This document shows, one piece after another, positions 30,701 through 41,714 of a stretch of DNA of 62,715 bases. Positions within the stretch are counted from its first letter, which is position 1. Every line of letters starts with the position of its first letter. The notes under the pieces are model-generated. The model was given only the letters and a program-made list of their open reading frames with translations. It had not been told where the DNA came from and did no database searches. This DNA is from CAIVSN01 sp031539165 (GTDB lineage: Bacteria; Patescibacteriota; Gracilibacteria; BD1-5; UBA2023). The stretch is taken from contig JAVKLK010000034.1 in the NCBI GenBank assembly GCA_031539165.1, positions 1 through 62,715 on the forward strand, given 5' to 3'. The position numbers were made by a program, and so were the translations under genes.

Positions 30701-32276
30701 CGAGTTTTTTTACAAGGGAAACAAAATTTCCGAGATGATTTACAAATGCTTTTGTGAAGGCCTCAAACTGCAGTATATCATCCGAAAATCCAGAAGCATA
30801 TTCATTCTTTATGGAGGCCTCTTTGAGAGAGGCATATTCTGATCGAAATGATCTCCCTGGAGTAAACTTTGCATTGGTAAAATCTGAGGTGAGCCCTTCG
30901 AGATAGCTAATTCCCAAATCCTTTTCGTTGTTCGCAATAGAGGAGAGAGCGTTAGCGCGTCGAACATCTATTCCATAATCTTTGAACACCCCTGACTTCA
31001 TTTCCGTAAACTCTTTTTGGGCATCTGTCTGGAACGGTGTTCCTCTCGGTGTTTTTTTGGCAGGAAGATTGAGTATGGGGGCAGGAAGACTGCTTACCAC
31101 TACTCCAATATGAGACATACTGGGGAGGTCAATGTTTTTTAAGAGAAGGTCGAAGAAATTATTCGTATGCTTTGCCTGAATGAAGCTTGATCCAGCAAAG
31201 TGATTCACAATCTTTAGATTCTGCTGGAGGATGGATTCTATGGAATAGTTTTTTGTTCCCATGAGAAGCAGTCCATTGTACATGATAAAATCTACCTTGA
31301 TACAAAAAAATCCCGTACATCCGAAACGACTACTTCCACCAACTCACTGGAGGGCATTTTGAGCTCCTTCTCCTGGTCCCGTCACAGTATCTACACCGAT
31401 AGGAAAGTCATTACCTTGAAGGTCTCAGGGAAGAGTCTGAGAGCCTTCGTTGTTTCCAAAAGCGGTTTGCCTCTGAAGATCTGCAAGCAGTCCAGCATCC
31501 ATTCCTCCCAAGAGAGTCCCACTCGCACAAAGTGCTGCAAGCGTAGGTGTCTGAGCTCCGCTGCTGGAGCTTGTAGGCTGATTGAGTCGCCATCCAGCGT
31601 CGGCTAAATCACGAGAAAGTCTATCATCAAGAGTTGCCCCCTGACTCAGGCCCTCTGTAAGTGCCAATGGGCTCGCGAAGAATGACCCAAGAGAAGTTGC
31701 ACTTGTATTCGGAGTTCCTGTATAGGGGATATCTTTTGCAAAGATAACATCATGAATCTGTTCCAGATCTTTCATGAGATCGAAGCTCGAGTTTTTGAGT
31801 GAACCATCCGTATAGAGTCCAATATTTCCGAGTGAATTCAAGGTCTGCTGTTCTCGAGAAGTCTCTCGTCTGATTTTTGCATAATCGGATCGGATAACAT
31901 CTCGTATGCAAGCGAGTATATCTGATTCGAGTCCTGCCTTAGCCGTGGAACTGAGATGGTTGGCTAATGGGGCCACACTTCCTCCTTCAAGTTCTGTCAG
32001 CTCATCATTGGTAAAATCTTTCCCCGCAACAAGAAGAGAAGTATTCGGAGGTGTTTTACATTGTTTTTGGATTGCAGCATTGAGTCTGGCTGTAGAGCCA
32101 ACGAGTCTTTTTCCTACGAGAGACTTTTTGGTAACTCAGAATCATTCGTCCACTTTTCGATAGAGGTCTGTTCCGAGGTCTTCTCCAATATACCCCTGAG
32201 CAAATAGGCTTTGGGGGAATATGAATTGCGTTGCCAGTAGGCTAACGAGTAGGAGTCGAAGTAAATGTGAGAACAC
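30681..32276 (-). CDS. Secreted hypothetical protein, 531 aa
   Basis: The GTG at 32276 gives a good signal peptide (VFSHLLRLLLVSLLATQFIF, ending SLFAQG). The frame passes TGAs at 32143, 32149, 31425 and 31344, so standard code shows only two unlinked pieces. The mature part is helical and Ser/Thr/Asn-rich, with Cys in KQCKTPP, LACIRDV, LAALCASG and RFGCTGFFC. It begins 35 nt inside the end of clpC and ends 20 nt inside the next gene, so it belongs to that operon. No family recognised. Together with its neighbour it looks like a pair of exported structural partners; that pairing is inferred from tight overlap. Confidence 0.75.
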
Positions 32277-34791
32277 CTTTTTTTGCGGTTACGGCAATTG
32301 TAGCAGGTTTGTCTCGAACAATCAATAACTGAGCGATTTCATCCTCTATTTTATCCTGAATGTATCGACGAACGGGACGCGCTCAATAGGCAGGATCATA
32401 GGTTTCTTTTTGAATGAGCTGGACTACTTTTGAGTCAAATTCCAAAGTTACCCCAACCTGAGCGAGTCGATCGACGAGTCGACTAAGTTGAATTTTTATA
32501 ATCTTCCCGAGAGACTTGGTATCAAGCGGAGAGAAAACCACGATTTTATCAATACGGTTGATGAATTCTGGGGCGAAGAATTCATCTAAATCCCCAACAA
32601 TACGTTCTTTTATTGCTACGTAATCTTTGATAATTTTCTTTTCTTCAGACTCCGAAAGATTGAATCCTATTTGACTCGCTTTGCTCGTGAACTCTTCCGC
32701 TCCAAGATTGGAAGTCATTACAACGATAGTATTTTTAAAATTTATTTTTCTTCATTTTCCATCGGTCACTACTCCATCTTCGAGAATTTGAAGGAGGAGA
32801 TTAAATACTTCAAAGTTTCCCTTTTCGATTTCATCGAAAAGTACGACTGAGTACGGTTTGCGTCGAACCTTCTCGGTGAGCATACCCCCTTCCTCGTATC
32901 AGACATATCCAGCAGTTGTACCAATCAATTTACTTGCGCTGGATCGCTCGTTGAATTCTGACATATCAATCTTGATGAGCGCTTTTGGATCACCGTAAAA
33001 TTCTTCTGCCAAGACTTTTACGAGTTCTGTTTTCCCAACTCCCGTTGGCCCCAAAAGAAGAAAACTTCCTATAGGGCGATTTGCATCAGAAATCCCTGCT
33101 CGAGAGCGTTTTATAGCGTTTACTACCGCATCGACTGCCTCGTCTTGATCAATAATACGCTTTTTGATAACTCCTCCGAGTTGAGAGAGCTTCTCGATAT
33201 CCTTATTATCAAGGTTTTTCTCAGGAACTCCGGTCATCTGCTCCACGATTTTTTGTACATCCACTCCAGTGATATGGAGTCGTTTTTCTCGAGGAATACT
33301 TTTTTTCAGTTTCTTTTCTTGGATCTTCGCTTCAAGCTCTTCTCGCTTCTCTTTTGCTTTTATGGCTTTGTGATACTGCTGACTCATTATGAAGCCTTCC
33401 ATATCCTTGGTAATGGTCTCGATTTCTTCTTTTATTTTTTTGATTTCATCTTCATCGAAGTTGTATTTCATCGATTTCGCAGAACACGCTTCATCAATGA
33501 GATCAATCGCTTTATCAGGAAGGAATCGATCCGTCACATATCGTGTCGAGAGAGACACAGCATCCTGTACGGCATCCTGATCGATGATGAGATTGTGGAA
33601 TTCTTCGAAGCTCGGAGCAAGGCCTGATATAATCTGAACCGCCACTTCTGGAGTCGGCTCCTCTACGGAAATTTTTTGGAATCGGCGTTCAAGGGCGGAA
33701 TCCTTTTCTATATATTTTTGATATTCGGAAGAAGTCGTGGCCCCAATAACACAAATTTTTCCGCGCCCCATTGCTGGTTTGAGAATATTTGCTGCATCGA
33801 GCGTCCCCTCTCCAGATCCTGCTCCGATAATGGTGTGAATCTCATCAATGAAGAGAATAATCTCGTTCTCAAGCTTGCTTGCTTCATCGATAATTTGTTT
33901 GATTCTTGCCTCAAACTCACCCCGATACTTTGTCCCAGCAACGAGTCCAGAAAGATCAAGCGCAACAATTCGTTTGTTTTGCATCGCAAGAGGGACGGTC
34001 CCTTCTATAATTCGTCTTGCGAGTCATTCTACAACGGCAGTTTTACCAACTCCGGGTTCGCCTACAAGACAAGGATTATTTTTTGTTTTCCGATTGAGAA
34101 TAGAGATGAGTCGCTCTATTTCTCCATCTCGACCAACTATGGGGTCTATCTTTCATTGCTTTGCTTGTTCGGTGAGATCGTTTCCGAAGAAATCGAGAGC
34201 GGGGGTTGTACTTTCAGATTTTCTCCCTTCTTGCTTTTTATTCGCAAAAAATGGATTATTCATGTCCTGTGCCTCATTCATATTATTCTCGAGAGCATTG
34301 AGAATCCCATCAAGAGGAGCAAACATTCCGGCATCCTTTGTTTTTTGAGATTCTTTTGAAAGCTTGATGAGTTCTCCTTCAAAATCTTTTGGACTTACCC
34401 CGACAAAGTCAAAGAACTGGAAGAGCCAAGATTCCTTTGGAGTTCTCAGAAGAGCCAAAAGAAAATCCTCTATCCCAGCTTTTCGTTTTTCAAAGCTTGC
34501 GGCAATTTTGACGGAAGAAACAATCAAATCCTTCACTCGAGGTGAAAGTCAAATGTATGGTCCAGTTGCCCCCTTGCGGTAGTCGACAAATGGTCTTTTT
34601 GCGAGAACATCTCGAACAATTTTTTCGTTGATTCCGTAACTCGCGAAGATTTCAAATATTGGACCAATATGAGTTTTCATTGCTTCCAAAAACACGTCTT
34701 CGGGAAGTATTTCAGGGAAATTACCCGCTTTGACGGTATTTTCGGTATCAATCATGAGTTTTTTGTACTCGTCGGAGAAATTGTTATACAT
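32242..34791 (-). CDS. clpC: ClpC-type AAA+ unfoldase
   Basis: 849 residues. A Clp N-domain-like helical region (about 1-150) is followed by D1 with Walker A GEPGVGKTA and Walker B ILFIDEIHT, and a short middle segment (QQYHKAIKAKEKREELEAKI) typical of ClpC rather than the long coiled coil of ClpB. D2 has GPTGVGKTEL and VVLFDEIEK, and sensor residues NRIDKIV are present. TGAs at 34549, 34153, 34027, 32899 and 32383 split it in standard code. It would unfold substrates for ClpP. No IGF/LGF-type ClpP loop could be confirmed by eye, so pairing with ClpP is from the family. It opens an operon of exported proteins. Confidence 0.92.
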
Positions 34792-34812
34792 CGGAACGTG
34801 AAACGAAAAGGA

Positions 34813-35337
34813 TTAAATTCGAATTTTTTTGATTATCTCACCATGCTTCAGACAGCTACTGGTAATGAGTTTACCAGATATTCCCGCAAATAGGGTAAAA
34901 ATTCCATAGAGCATCATCCAGAAAGGAAGATTTACTGGTTTTGACGGAGATTGAATGCATTTCTCGAGAGTACATTTCTCTGCTGATACATCGACCTCCT
35001 TGGAAGAAAGAGGTGCCGCATGAGTAAAACTTGCTAGAAGAATGCAGCCAAGTCCAGAGAGCATTTGAAGTTTTTTCATGGTGCCTCGTTTGTATACACA
35101 GAGTCAGAGAATTCCAAATATGAAGGCATGCACGACAAATCAAAAAGCCAGAAGGACATGTGCTCCTCTTTCTACAGAAAAAGGCCAGAATGCGAGAGGG
35201 ATACTTGGGAGGGGAAATAGGTACGCAGAATCGCTATAGAGGATCATACCTGCCATGCTCAAAGAGAGAATAGTTCGAATTCCTCTGATAGTACTATCAG
35301 AGGGGCGTTTTTTGAGAAATTCAATAAATCGAAACAT
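34813..35337 (-). CDS. Polytopic membrane protein, 174 aa
   Basis: The code-25 frame runs from ATG 35337 to TAA 34813 through TGAs at 35140 and 35104. Four hydrophobic segments are seen: about 22-45, 57-78, 88-104 (MLSGLGCILLASFTHA) and 125-147 (FWMMLYGIFTLFAGISGKLI). Between the third and fourth lies a loop with two Cys (EKCTLEKC). An internal ATG (35079) begins a sequence that looks like a stand-alone signal peptide (MKKLQMLSG...), so either there is an internal start or two ancestral genes are fused. Family unknown. It lies between clpC and the zinc-ribbon protein, all leftward. Confidence 0.7.
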
Positions 35338-35343
35338 AAAAAA

Positions 35344-36615
35344 TTATTGATGAGTAATAGAAGTCCCGCAGTGCATGCAGTGTTCCCCGGCTCGAAGTGT
35401 ATCTTTGCCACAGTTGGAACAAGCGATGAATTGAGAAGTGCCACAGCGAATACAGTGGTGTCCTCCGGTGAGTTTTGCTCCACAAGCCCAGCATTCGCCT
35501 TTTTCAGCCCGTTTTGCTCCGATTTCAAGTTTTCGGGCTTCTTTTGCTTTTGCTATTCTTCGCTGAACGAAGTATACCAATCCAAGCGTAAAAAGCACTG
35601 CGAAAAGAATCCAGAAATAGTAGAGTAACCCTACAATATTCAGTACTTCAAGAAAATCGATGAGTTTTGCAAGAAATACTTTAGGAATGATGTCGTATAT
35701 CAATGTTACTGCTCGCAACAGAAGGAAGATTCCTATAATTGTAAGGAGATGCGAAGAAATCAGGATTTGGTATGTTCTTCCTTTTCTCATGGCAAAGTTG
35801 GCCCAAACTCCCACACATATAAGGAGAGGAAGGAGGAAGAGTGCCTCTACTCCAGTCCGCTTAATCGGGTACCAAAATGAAAGATTTTCATAGTCTTCCA
35901 TTGCGCGAATTGCTTTGGGTCCAATTTTTGCGATAAGTTCCTGGAGTGCGGGACTTTGGAGAATTTCTTGGTTTTTTTGTTCCAGGGAGTGCTGTATTCT
36001 ACTCCGTTCAGATATGAATCAGGAAAGAGCTTCTTGGTGCTTCAGGGTCTCTGATTTGGCTGTTTCGGCTGTACCAGCATCAAGTTGATACTGCCTCTCC
36101 TGTCCTGCTATCTTCTCGAGAAGTTTCGTGTCATACGAGCTTCGTACCCGCGAAATATCTTGTTCTTTTCTCGAAATTTGATTGTTTATGGCCAAGAGGT
36201 TTGCCTGAATAGCTTCTCTCTCGTCAAATAAGCTAATGAGGATTGGATTTTGCCCCGCCTCATCAAGCGCTTTTTGGATGCCCTGACAATCCAGTGACTC
36301 ACTTGAGTCTCTCTGAAGGTACGGGGAACGATTGCCAGAGAACATATTGGCAAGGGAATCCACCACGGAGATATCCTTTTTAGAGTATATTCTCGCATTA
36401 TTCTGACATACGTAAGAAACAAAGTCTGAAGGTCGATCCACGGTATTGGATTGCTCTTCTATTCCAACAAAAATGTTGATGAAAAGAAATACATCGAGCA
36501 AGAGGATTACTGCGATTGAAAAGCGTGAAAGTGGTTCTTTTTCTTTGTCTTGAAGAACAAAAAGCCGGTTTTTTATTTCTGATAACTTTGCCAGTGTCCA
36601 TTGAATGTATTTCAT
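35344..36615 (-). CDS. Membrane protein with coiled coil and C-terminal double zinc ribbon
   Basis: 423 residues from ATG 36615; a GTG at 36675 would add 20. Order: cytoplasmic start, a TM (ILLLDVFLFINIFVGI, about 33-48), an extracytoplasmic coiled-coil region with Cys (SLDCQGIQ), three TM helices (about 255-365, including LLPLLICVGVWANFAM), then two zinc ribbons (CWACGAKLTGGHHCIRCG and CSNCGKDTLRAGEHCMHCG). In-frame TGA at 36019. Such zinc-ribbon tails usually bind nucleic acid or protein on the cytoplasmic side. The protein family is not one I can name. It is first of the leftward run that continues to clpC and the two secreted proteins, divergent from ftsK. Confidence 0.8.
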
Positions 36616-36659
36616 GGGGGATTTTATTAGAGTGCCATCATGATACGCCTCCTCGAACA

Positions 36660-36699
36660 AATGCAAATTTCTCACTAGAGAAATGCAAATTTCTCACTA
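36660..36699. repeat. Tandem direct repeat in the ftsK promoter region
   Basis: AAATGCAAATTTCTCACTA occurs twice with a 21-nt period (starting near 36659 and 36680). The second copy runs into the -10 hexamer, so this is a candidate operator. Confidence 0.6.
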
Positions 36700-36703
36700 T
36701 ACT
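36698..36703 (+). promoter_or_regulatory. -10 element of ftsK
   Basis: TATACT is followed by 8 nt and ATG 36712, giving a leaderless or near-leaderless transcript. No consensus -35 is visible; the direct repeats occupy that position. Confidence 0.45.
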
Positions 36704-36711
36704 CATCCGCA

Positions 36712-38910
36712 ATGGCGAAAAAAAGTAAAAAAACCAGAACTACATGGAGCTTCGAGCTCAAGAATGTTATCGCAGGATGGACACTACTTTTTTTGTGCGT
36801 ACTTGTCTTTTTGGGGGATTCTTCCTCTTTGGTTTGATCCACTCTTGAAAAAGTGCTCACTTCTCTCTTCGGATGACAGTATAGGGCAATATTCATCGTA
36901 TATGCTTTGCTCGCAATAGGGATTGTAATTGGAAAACTTGCCTGGAATAGTGTCCGAATTGTAGGAATTCTTCTCTATGGAATATCTATTACCTCTCTTG
37001 TTGCCGCTTTTAGTCCCTACTGAAATCACGGAGTTCTCGACTTTTCTCTTCTTTTCACTGGCTGGTTTGGAAGAACGCCGATGATTCTTGCTTTTTTGGG
37101 AGGATTTCTCGTATCGCTCTACCTGATGCTTCGAATTAGTTACAGGCAAGTGCTTGCTGCAGTTCACTCCAAACTCCCGAGTGCTCAAAGTATGAAAGAA
37201 ACGGTTTCCAGTTTCCGTCGTGAAGTACAGGAGTCGTCACCGAAGAATGATTCTAAATTAGAAGCGAGAAAACGAGAGCTTGAAGAAGAGCGTGAGCGGA
37301 TTCAGAAACTTCGCGAAGCAGAGAAACTTGCCGAAAAACCAATTTCCCATGCCGCCGTTTCTGCAGGAGTTCAACATGTTCCCATTCAGAAGAAAACGCC
37401 ATCAGGAGTTTTGAGTGGATTGTTTCGTTCAAATGAATCACCAGTGGAGGCAGATTCGGGAGTGAGCCATAATAAGACTCCTGATTTTGGTCAGTGGCAG
37501 ACTCCTCCTGTAACCCTTCTCCATGAAGTGAAACATATCGCTACGGTTTCTGATGCAGAAATTGCTGAAAAATCGAACGAAATTGAGACAACATTGCTGC
37601 AATTTAAGATTGGAGTCGAGATGCGATGACAAAAAGTTGGTCCTACCGTCGTTCAATACCGACTTGAGCCGAACGATGGGGTGAAACTTTCAAAGATTGA
37701 GAACTTAAAAAAAGACCTCACACTTGCGCTTAAGGCAAAATCTATTCGAATACAGGCTCCTATTCCAGGGTTGGGTCTTGTGGGAATTGAGGTTCCCAAT
37801 GATAAACGGGATATGATTGGAATTCGGGAAGTGCTGGAACATCCGAATTTCATTGCCGCAAAATCCAATCTGACTCTTGCAGTCGGGAAGGATATTAATG
37901 GGGATTATATTGTTGGAGACCTCGCTAAGATGCCGCATCTTCTTATTGCTGGTCAAACTGGATCGGGAAAATCCGTGGGAATGAATGGTTTTTTGGTGAG
38001 CTTGCTCTATAAGAATTCTCCCTCGGCGCTTCGAATGATTTTGATTGATCCAAAGCGAGTTGAGTTGGGGATTTATAATGGAATTCCTCATCTACTCACG
38101 CCAGTTATTAACGAGCCAGATAAGGCCCTCAATGCTCTAAAGTGGGCAGTTGCCGAGATGATTCGCCGATACGACTTACTCAATACTACAAAAGTAAGAA
38201 ATCTCGCTGAATATAATGCAAAGGTAGGACGGAAGGATGCCATGCCAAATATCGTAATCGTTATTGACGAGTTGGCGGATCTTATGATGAGTGGGAATAA
38301 AAAAGAAGTAGAGACAACGATTGCTCGTATTGCCCAAATGGCACGAGCGGTGGGGATGCACCTTATCGTTGCGACTCAACGACCATCAGTTGATGTCATC
38401 ACGGGCCTTATCAAAGCAAATATACCTTCGCGAATTGCCTTCACGGTTGCATCTTTGATAGACTCTCGAACGATTCTCGATCGAATGGGGGCGGAGGATT
38501 TATTGTGAAATGGAGATATGCTCTATGCTCCATCTGGCTCTATGTCTCCAGAGCGTATTCAGGGGGTGTATGTATCGACTGAAGAAGTTGAATCAGTGGT
38601 GAACTACGTCAAACGAACCATTGATCCTGCCATGCTGGAGGATATTTACGATGCTTCCATCGTAGAAGGGGACCGAGGAAATTGGTCGGGATCCGCTGGT
38701 GGCGGTGGCGCGGAGTGATTCGATGAAGATCCAAAGATTGTCGAGGAAGCAGCTCAGTTTGTTCGTTCTGCGGGGAAGGCGTCAACTTCTATGCTTCAGC
38801 GGAGAATGAAACTTGGGTATTCGCGTGCGGCAAGAGTAATGGATATTCTCGAAGAAATGGGCGTTGTTTGACCGGCCGACTGAAGTAAACCGAGAGAGGT
38901 TATCGGGTAA
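36712..38910 (+). CDS. ftsK: DNA translocase FtsK/SpoIIIE
   Basis: Pumps DNA at the division septum. 732 residues: four N-terminal TM helices (to about residue 145), a charged linker (EARKRELEEERERIQKLREA), the alpha/beta motor with Walker A AGQTGSGKSVGMN and Walker B VIVIDELADLMM, the motif TQRPSVDVITGLIKANIPSRIAF, and a C-terminal winged-helix gamma domain (TSMLQRRMKLGYSRAARVMD). In-frame TGAs (36837, 36876, 37021, 37627, 38506, 38716, 38869, 38881) break it into five standard-code fragments. The linker is shorter than in E. coli. Its 3' end overlaps the convergent gene by 11 nt. Confidence 0.95.
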
Positions 38911-39481
38911 ATTTTCCTCCTGAAATTCGTAAGAGAGGAGTGGGTGGTTGACTCGTTCACTCAGGAGTTTCCATTTCGTATTCATGATACGGATGGCGCA
39001 CCTCTACAGAAATCTTACAAAAGTACACGACTGCTTGAGCGAGGAATCGATTTTTTGTATAGTGATAGCGCTCTCCCATATGAGAAGCATAGAGTATGTC
39101 ATCAATACCGAGAGATTTCAGGAGCTTGATTTGTGCGCGGGCTTCTTTGCCATTTGCTCAGAGGTCAAATCCGTATACTCCATATTTTACTCCTCAGACA
39201 ACGGTTTCATGAGGGAGATTGTAGAGTTCTGGGAGTTCAATAGCACGGATTTCGTGAAATTTTTCTGGAGAAATTCCCGATCGCATTCCAAGTGGAATGA
39301 TTTGTGCCACATGGTGACGCACTGCTGTTTCTTCTTGTGCAGCATGTGTCCGAGGCTTCACGGGGAATGATGCTGGCACGACTTGCTCTGAGGGGGACAT
39401 GTTTCCCGGAGACGATTCAGGAACGCGAGGTGTCATGGTTGGAAGGAGATAATTCGGGATATTGTACGCGTTTGGTCGCAT
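38900..39481 (-). CDS. Hypothetical protein, 193 aa
   Basis: ATG 39481 (a TTG lies 6 nt upstream) to TAA 38900, crossing TGAs at 39194, 39158 and 38957. The first 60 residues are Pro/Ser/Thr-rich and probably disordered. The rest is compact alpha/beta, with KYGVYGFDLGANGKEARAQI and SLGIDDILYASHMGERYHY, a pattern rich in Tyr, His and Asp. No TM or signal. I recognise no family. It is convergent with ftsK (11-nt overlap) and divergent from hrcA. Confidence 0.65.
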
Positions 39482-39511
39482 TGTCAAGAATCCCTATTTT
39501 ACCAACTCTTC

Positions 39512-39539
39512 TTGGTTTTTTTGGGGAGCCAAGTACAAT
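39512..39539 (+). promoter_or_regulatory. Leaderless-type promoter of hrcA
   Basis: TTGGTT (39512-39517), a 16-nt spacer and TACAAT (39534-39539), then exactly 6 nt to ATG 39546. Confidence 0.6.
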
Positions 39540-39545
39540 GCTCTC

Positions 39546-40244
39546 ATGAAAAAAGTCGATCTTCGAAAGATTCAGATTCTCAAAATAATCGTTGAAGAGT
39601 ATATCAAGACGGGGGATATTGTCGGCTCAAAATCACTCCTCAAGAAGCATGAAATGGGGGTTTCTAGTGCCACTATTCGAAATGATATGGCTTCTCTAGA
39701 AAAGATGGGGCTTATTTTTCAACCGTACAATTCGGCCGGAAGACTCCCAACTCCAAGAGGAATACGAGTATTTGTGGACTATCTCATGGAGTTCATGCTC
39801 CCTCAATTTATCGAGGCGGAAAATGAACTGATAGAGAGACAAGAAAGAGAAAGAGTAGACGATAGGCTCTATTCTCTTGTGGCAAGTCTCACAAAGGCTA
39901 CAAAAGAAATTACTTTCTGATCCATTCCTGGGCTCGGGGCAAACTATTACCTCGGCCTCACGAATTATCTCGAGAAAAATACTCCTCTTCTCGGAAATGA
40001 AGTGTACAATGTCATCAAAGTGCTTGAAAATAAACATCATTTTATTGATCTGCTTCGAGACTTGGATGTTTGACGGAAGGTTTCGGTTTTTATAGGAGAG
40101 GAGAATATTATTCCTGAACTGGAAAGTTCTGCCATGATTGTAAAAAAAGTTTCAATAGAAGGGGAAGATGCATATATTTGAATGCTCGGGTCTCTTAAGA
40201 TGGATTACGCATTCAATATAGCGGCACTGAGAAATATTTTGTAA
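39546..40244 (+). CDS. hrcA: Heat-shock repressor HrcA, compact form
   Basis: HrcA represses chaperone operons by binding the CIRCE operator. The N-terminal winged helix is clear: RKIQILKIIVEEYIKTGDIV, GSKSLLKKHEMGVSSATIRN, MASLEKMGLIFQPYNSAGR. The C-terminal GAF-like part ends with FIGEENIIPEL and MLGSLKMDYAFNIAALRNIL, as in the family. At 232 residues it is about 100 shorter than usual (about 340), having lost most of the central region. TGAs at 39918, 40071 and 40179 are glycines. No CIRCE repeat was seen near clpC or elsewhere in the window. It is followed 11 nt later by murA. Confidence 0.88.
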
Positions 40245-40255
40245 AAACATAGCGC

Positions 40256-41485
40256 ATGCTTTCGATTCAAGGAGGACAAAAACTTTCGGGTTCAGTACAT
40301 ATTTCTGGTTCTAAAAATGCCGTTGCTCCAATTATTGGGGCAGCACTTCTTTTTGATAAAGCAATCCTGCATAATGTACCCCGTATTGGCGATGTTTTTA
40401 ATTTGCTTGAAATTATCAAAACACTCGGAGTATCAGTTATCTTTGAGGGAAATGATCTCACGCTGGAATGGCTTCATCCGAGCGATACGGAAATTGATCG
40501 AGAACGCATGAAGAAGATTCGTATTTCCATACTTTTGCTTCCGGCTCTCTTGCAAAAATTCGGTCGGGCAACATTCCCTTTTCCGGGGGGGTGTAATATA
40601 GGGAAGCGTCCTATTGGAGAGCATATTTCTGGACTGGTCGACTTGGGTTACACTCTTCAGACAACGGATGAGCTCTATACTCTTTCTGGTATGAAGCGTC
40701 AGGGGGAGGTACACCTCAAGGCGAATCGTATGGTTACTGCCACGGAGAATTTGCTTACCGCTTCCGTTTTGCGAGAAGGGGTTACGCACATTCATAATGC
40801 CGCATACGAACCACATGTCATAGACTTGGTGAACTTTCTGCGATCTGCTGGGATTGCTATCGAAACTCGGTATGACCATCGCATTATTGTTCAATGATGC
40901 TCATCCTTACCAAAACAAGTGGAGTACACTATTACGAGTGATTATCTTGAAGCGGGTACTTTTGTAATAATCGGAGCGCTTGCAGCGGAGTCTTTCATCG
41001 ATATCCACCATGCTGCTATTTCTGATTTGGATGCTTTTCTTGAGAGAGTTCATGCAACCGGTGTTGTGACGGAAGATAGAGGAGGGGATGTCCTACGCGT
41101 TTACCGGGCGCAACATCTCCGTCCGGTAGATATTCAGACGAATATATTTCCAGGAGTCCCCTCAGATCTCCAGTCACCGTTTGCCATTCTTCTTACTCAA
41201 GCAGAGGGGATGTCTCGAATTCATGAAGTGTTGTACGAGGGGAGATTTAGTTATCTCCTTGAACTGGAAAAAATGAAGGGGCATGTCGCAGTCATGAATC
41301 CCCATGAGGCCCTTATTTTTGGTCCAACTCCTCTTCGTGGGGCGACCGTTTCCAGTTGGGATCTTCGAGCTGGAGCTGCTATGATTATCGCGGGACTTAT
41401 CGCGCAAGGAGAGACTCGAATAACGAATGTTGAGTATATTGATCGCGGGTATGAAGATATTCTCGGAAAACTTCGAGGGTTATGA
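40256..41485 (+). CDS. murA: UDP-N-acetylglucosamine 1-carboxyvinyltransferase MurA
   Basis: First committed step of peptidoglycan synthesis: transfers enolpyruvate from PEP to UDP-GlcNAc. 409 residues. HISGSKNAVAPIIGAALL holds the catalytic Lys. PFPGGCNIGKRPIGEH places the catalytic, fosfomycin-target Cys at about residue 113. NRMVTATENLL and SWDLRAGAAMIIAGLIAQGET are conserved. One TGA at 40895 joins two standard-code ORFs. It lies 11 nt after hrcA, an unusual pairing. The presence of MurA, MurE and PBP1C shows a real cell wall. Confidence 0.96.
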
Positions 41486-41518
41486 GCTCATATCGAAAAA
41501 CTTTCTGATCTATAATCT

Positions 41519-41713
41519 ATGAAAACGCTCGGTTCTATTTTGATTGTTGCTGGAATTATTATTTTTATAAAACCAGATATTGTTGCATACTGTATTGCAA
41601 CTATCTTCCTTCTTCTCGGTCTAAATCTGATAGGTATTACTTCTTTTTTCCAAAAACAAGAAGGGCAATCCTATCGGTTCGGGGACTACGAAATTCTCAA
41701 GCGCAAAAAATAG
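41519..41713 (+). CDS. Small two-TM membrane protein, 64 aa
   Basis: Two hydrophobic helices (LGSILIVAGIIIFI and IVAYCIATIFLLLGLNLIGI) separated by a KPD turn, then a polar tail ending in KRKK. A TATAAT sits 2 nt before the ATG, too close to be the -10 of a standard transcript with this start. One nt separates its stop from the PrsW-like ATG, so the pair is probably an operon. Function unknown. Confidence 0.7.
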   Translation: MKTLGSILIVAGIIIFIKPDIVAYCIATIFLLLGLNLIGITSFFQKQEGQSYRFGDYEILKRKK

Positions 41714-41714
41714 C

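Noticed and set aside
33145..33627. 160-codon plus-strand ORF rich in Phe
   Set aside because: Antisense shadow of clpC's acidic and helical middle region.
41511..41516. TATAAT as promoter of the 64-aa gene
   Set aside because: It lies 2 nt before the ATG, which would place the start of transcription inside the gene; probably chance.
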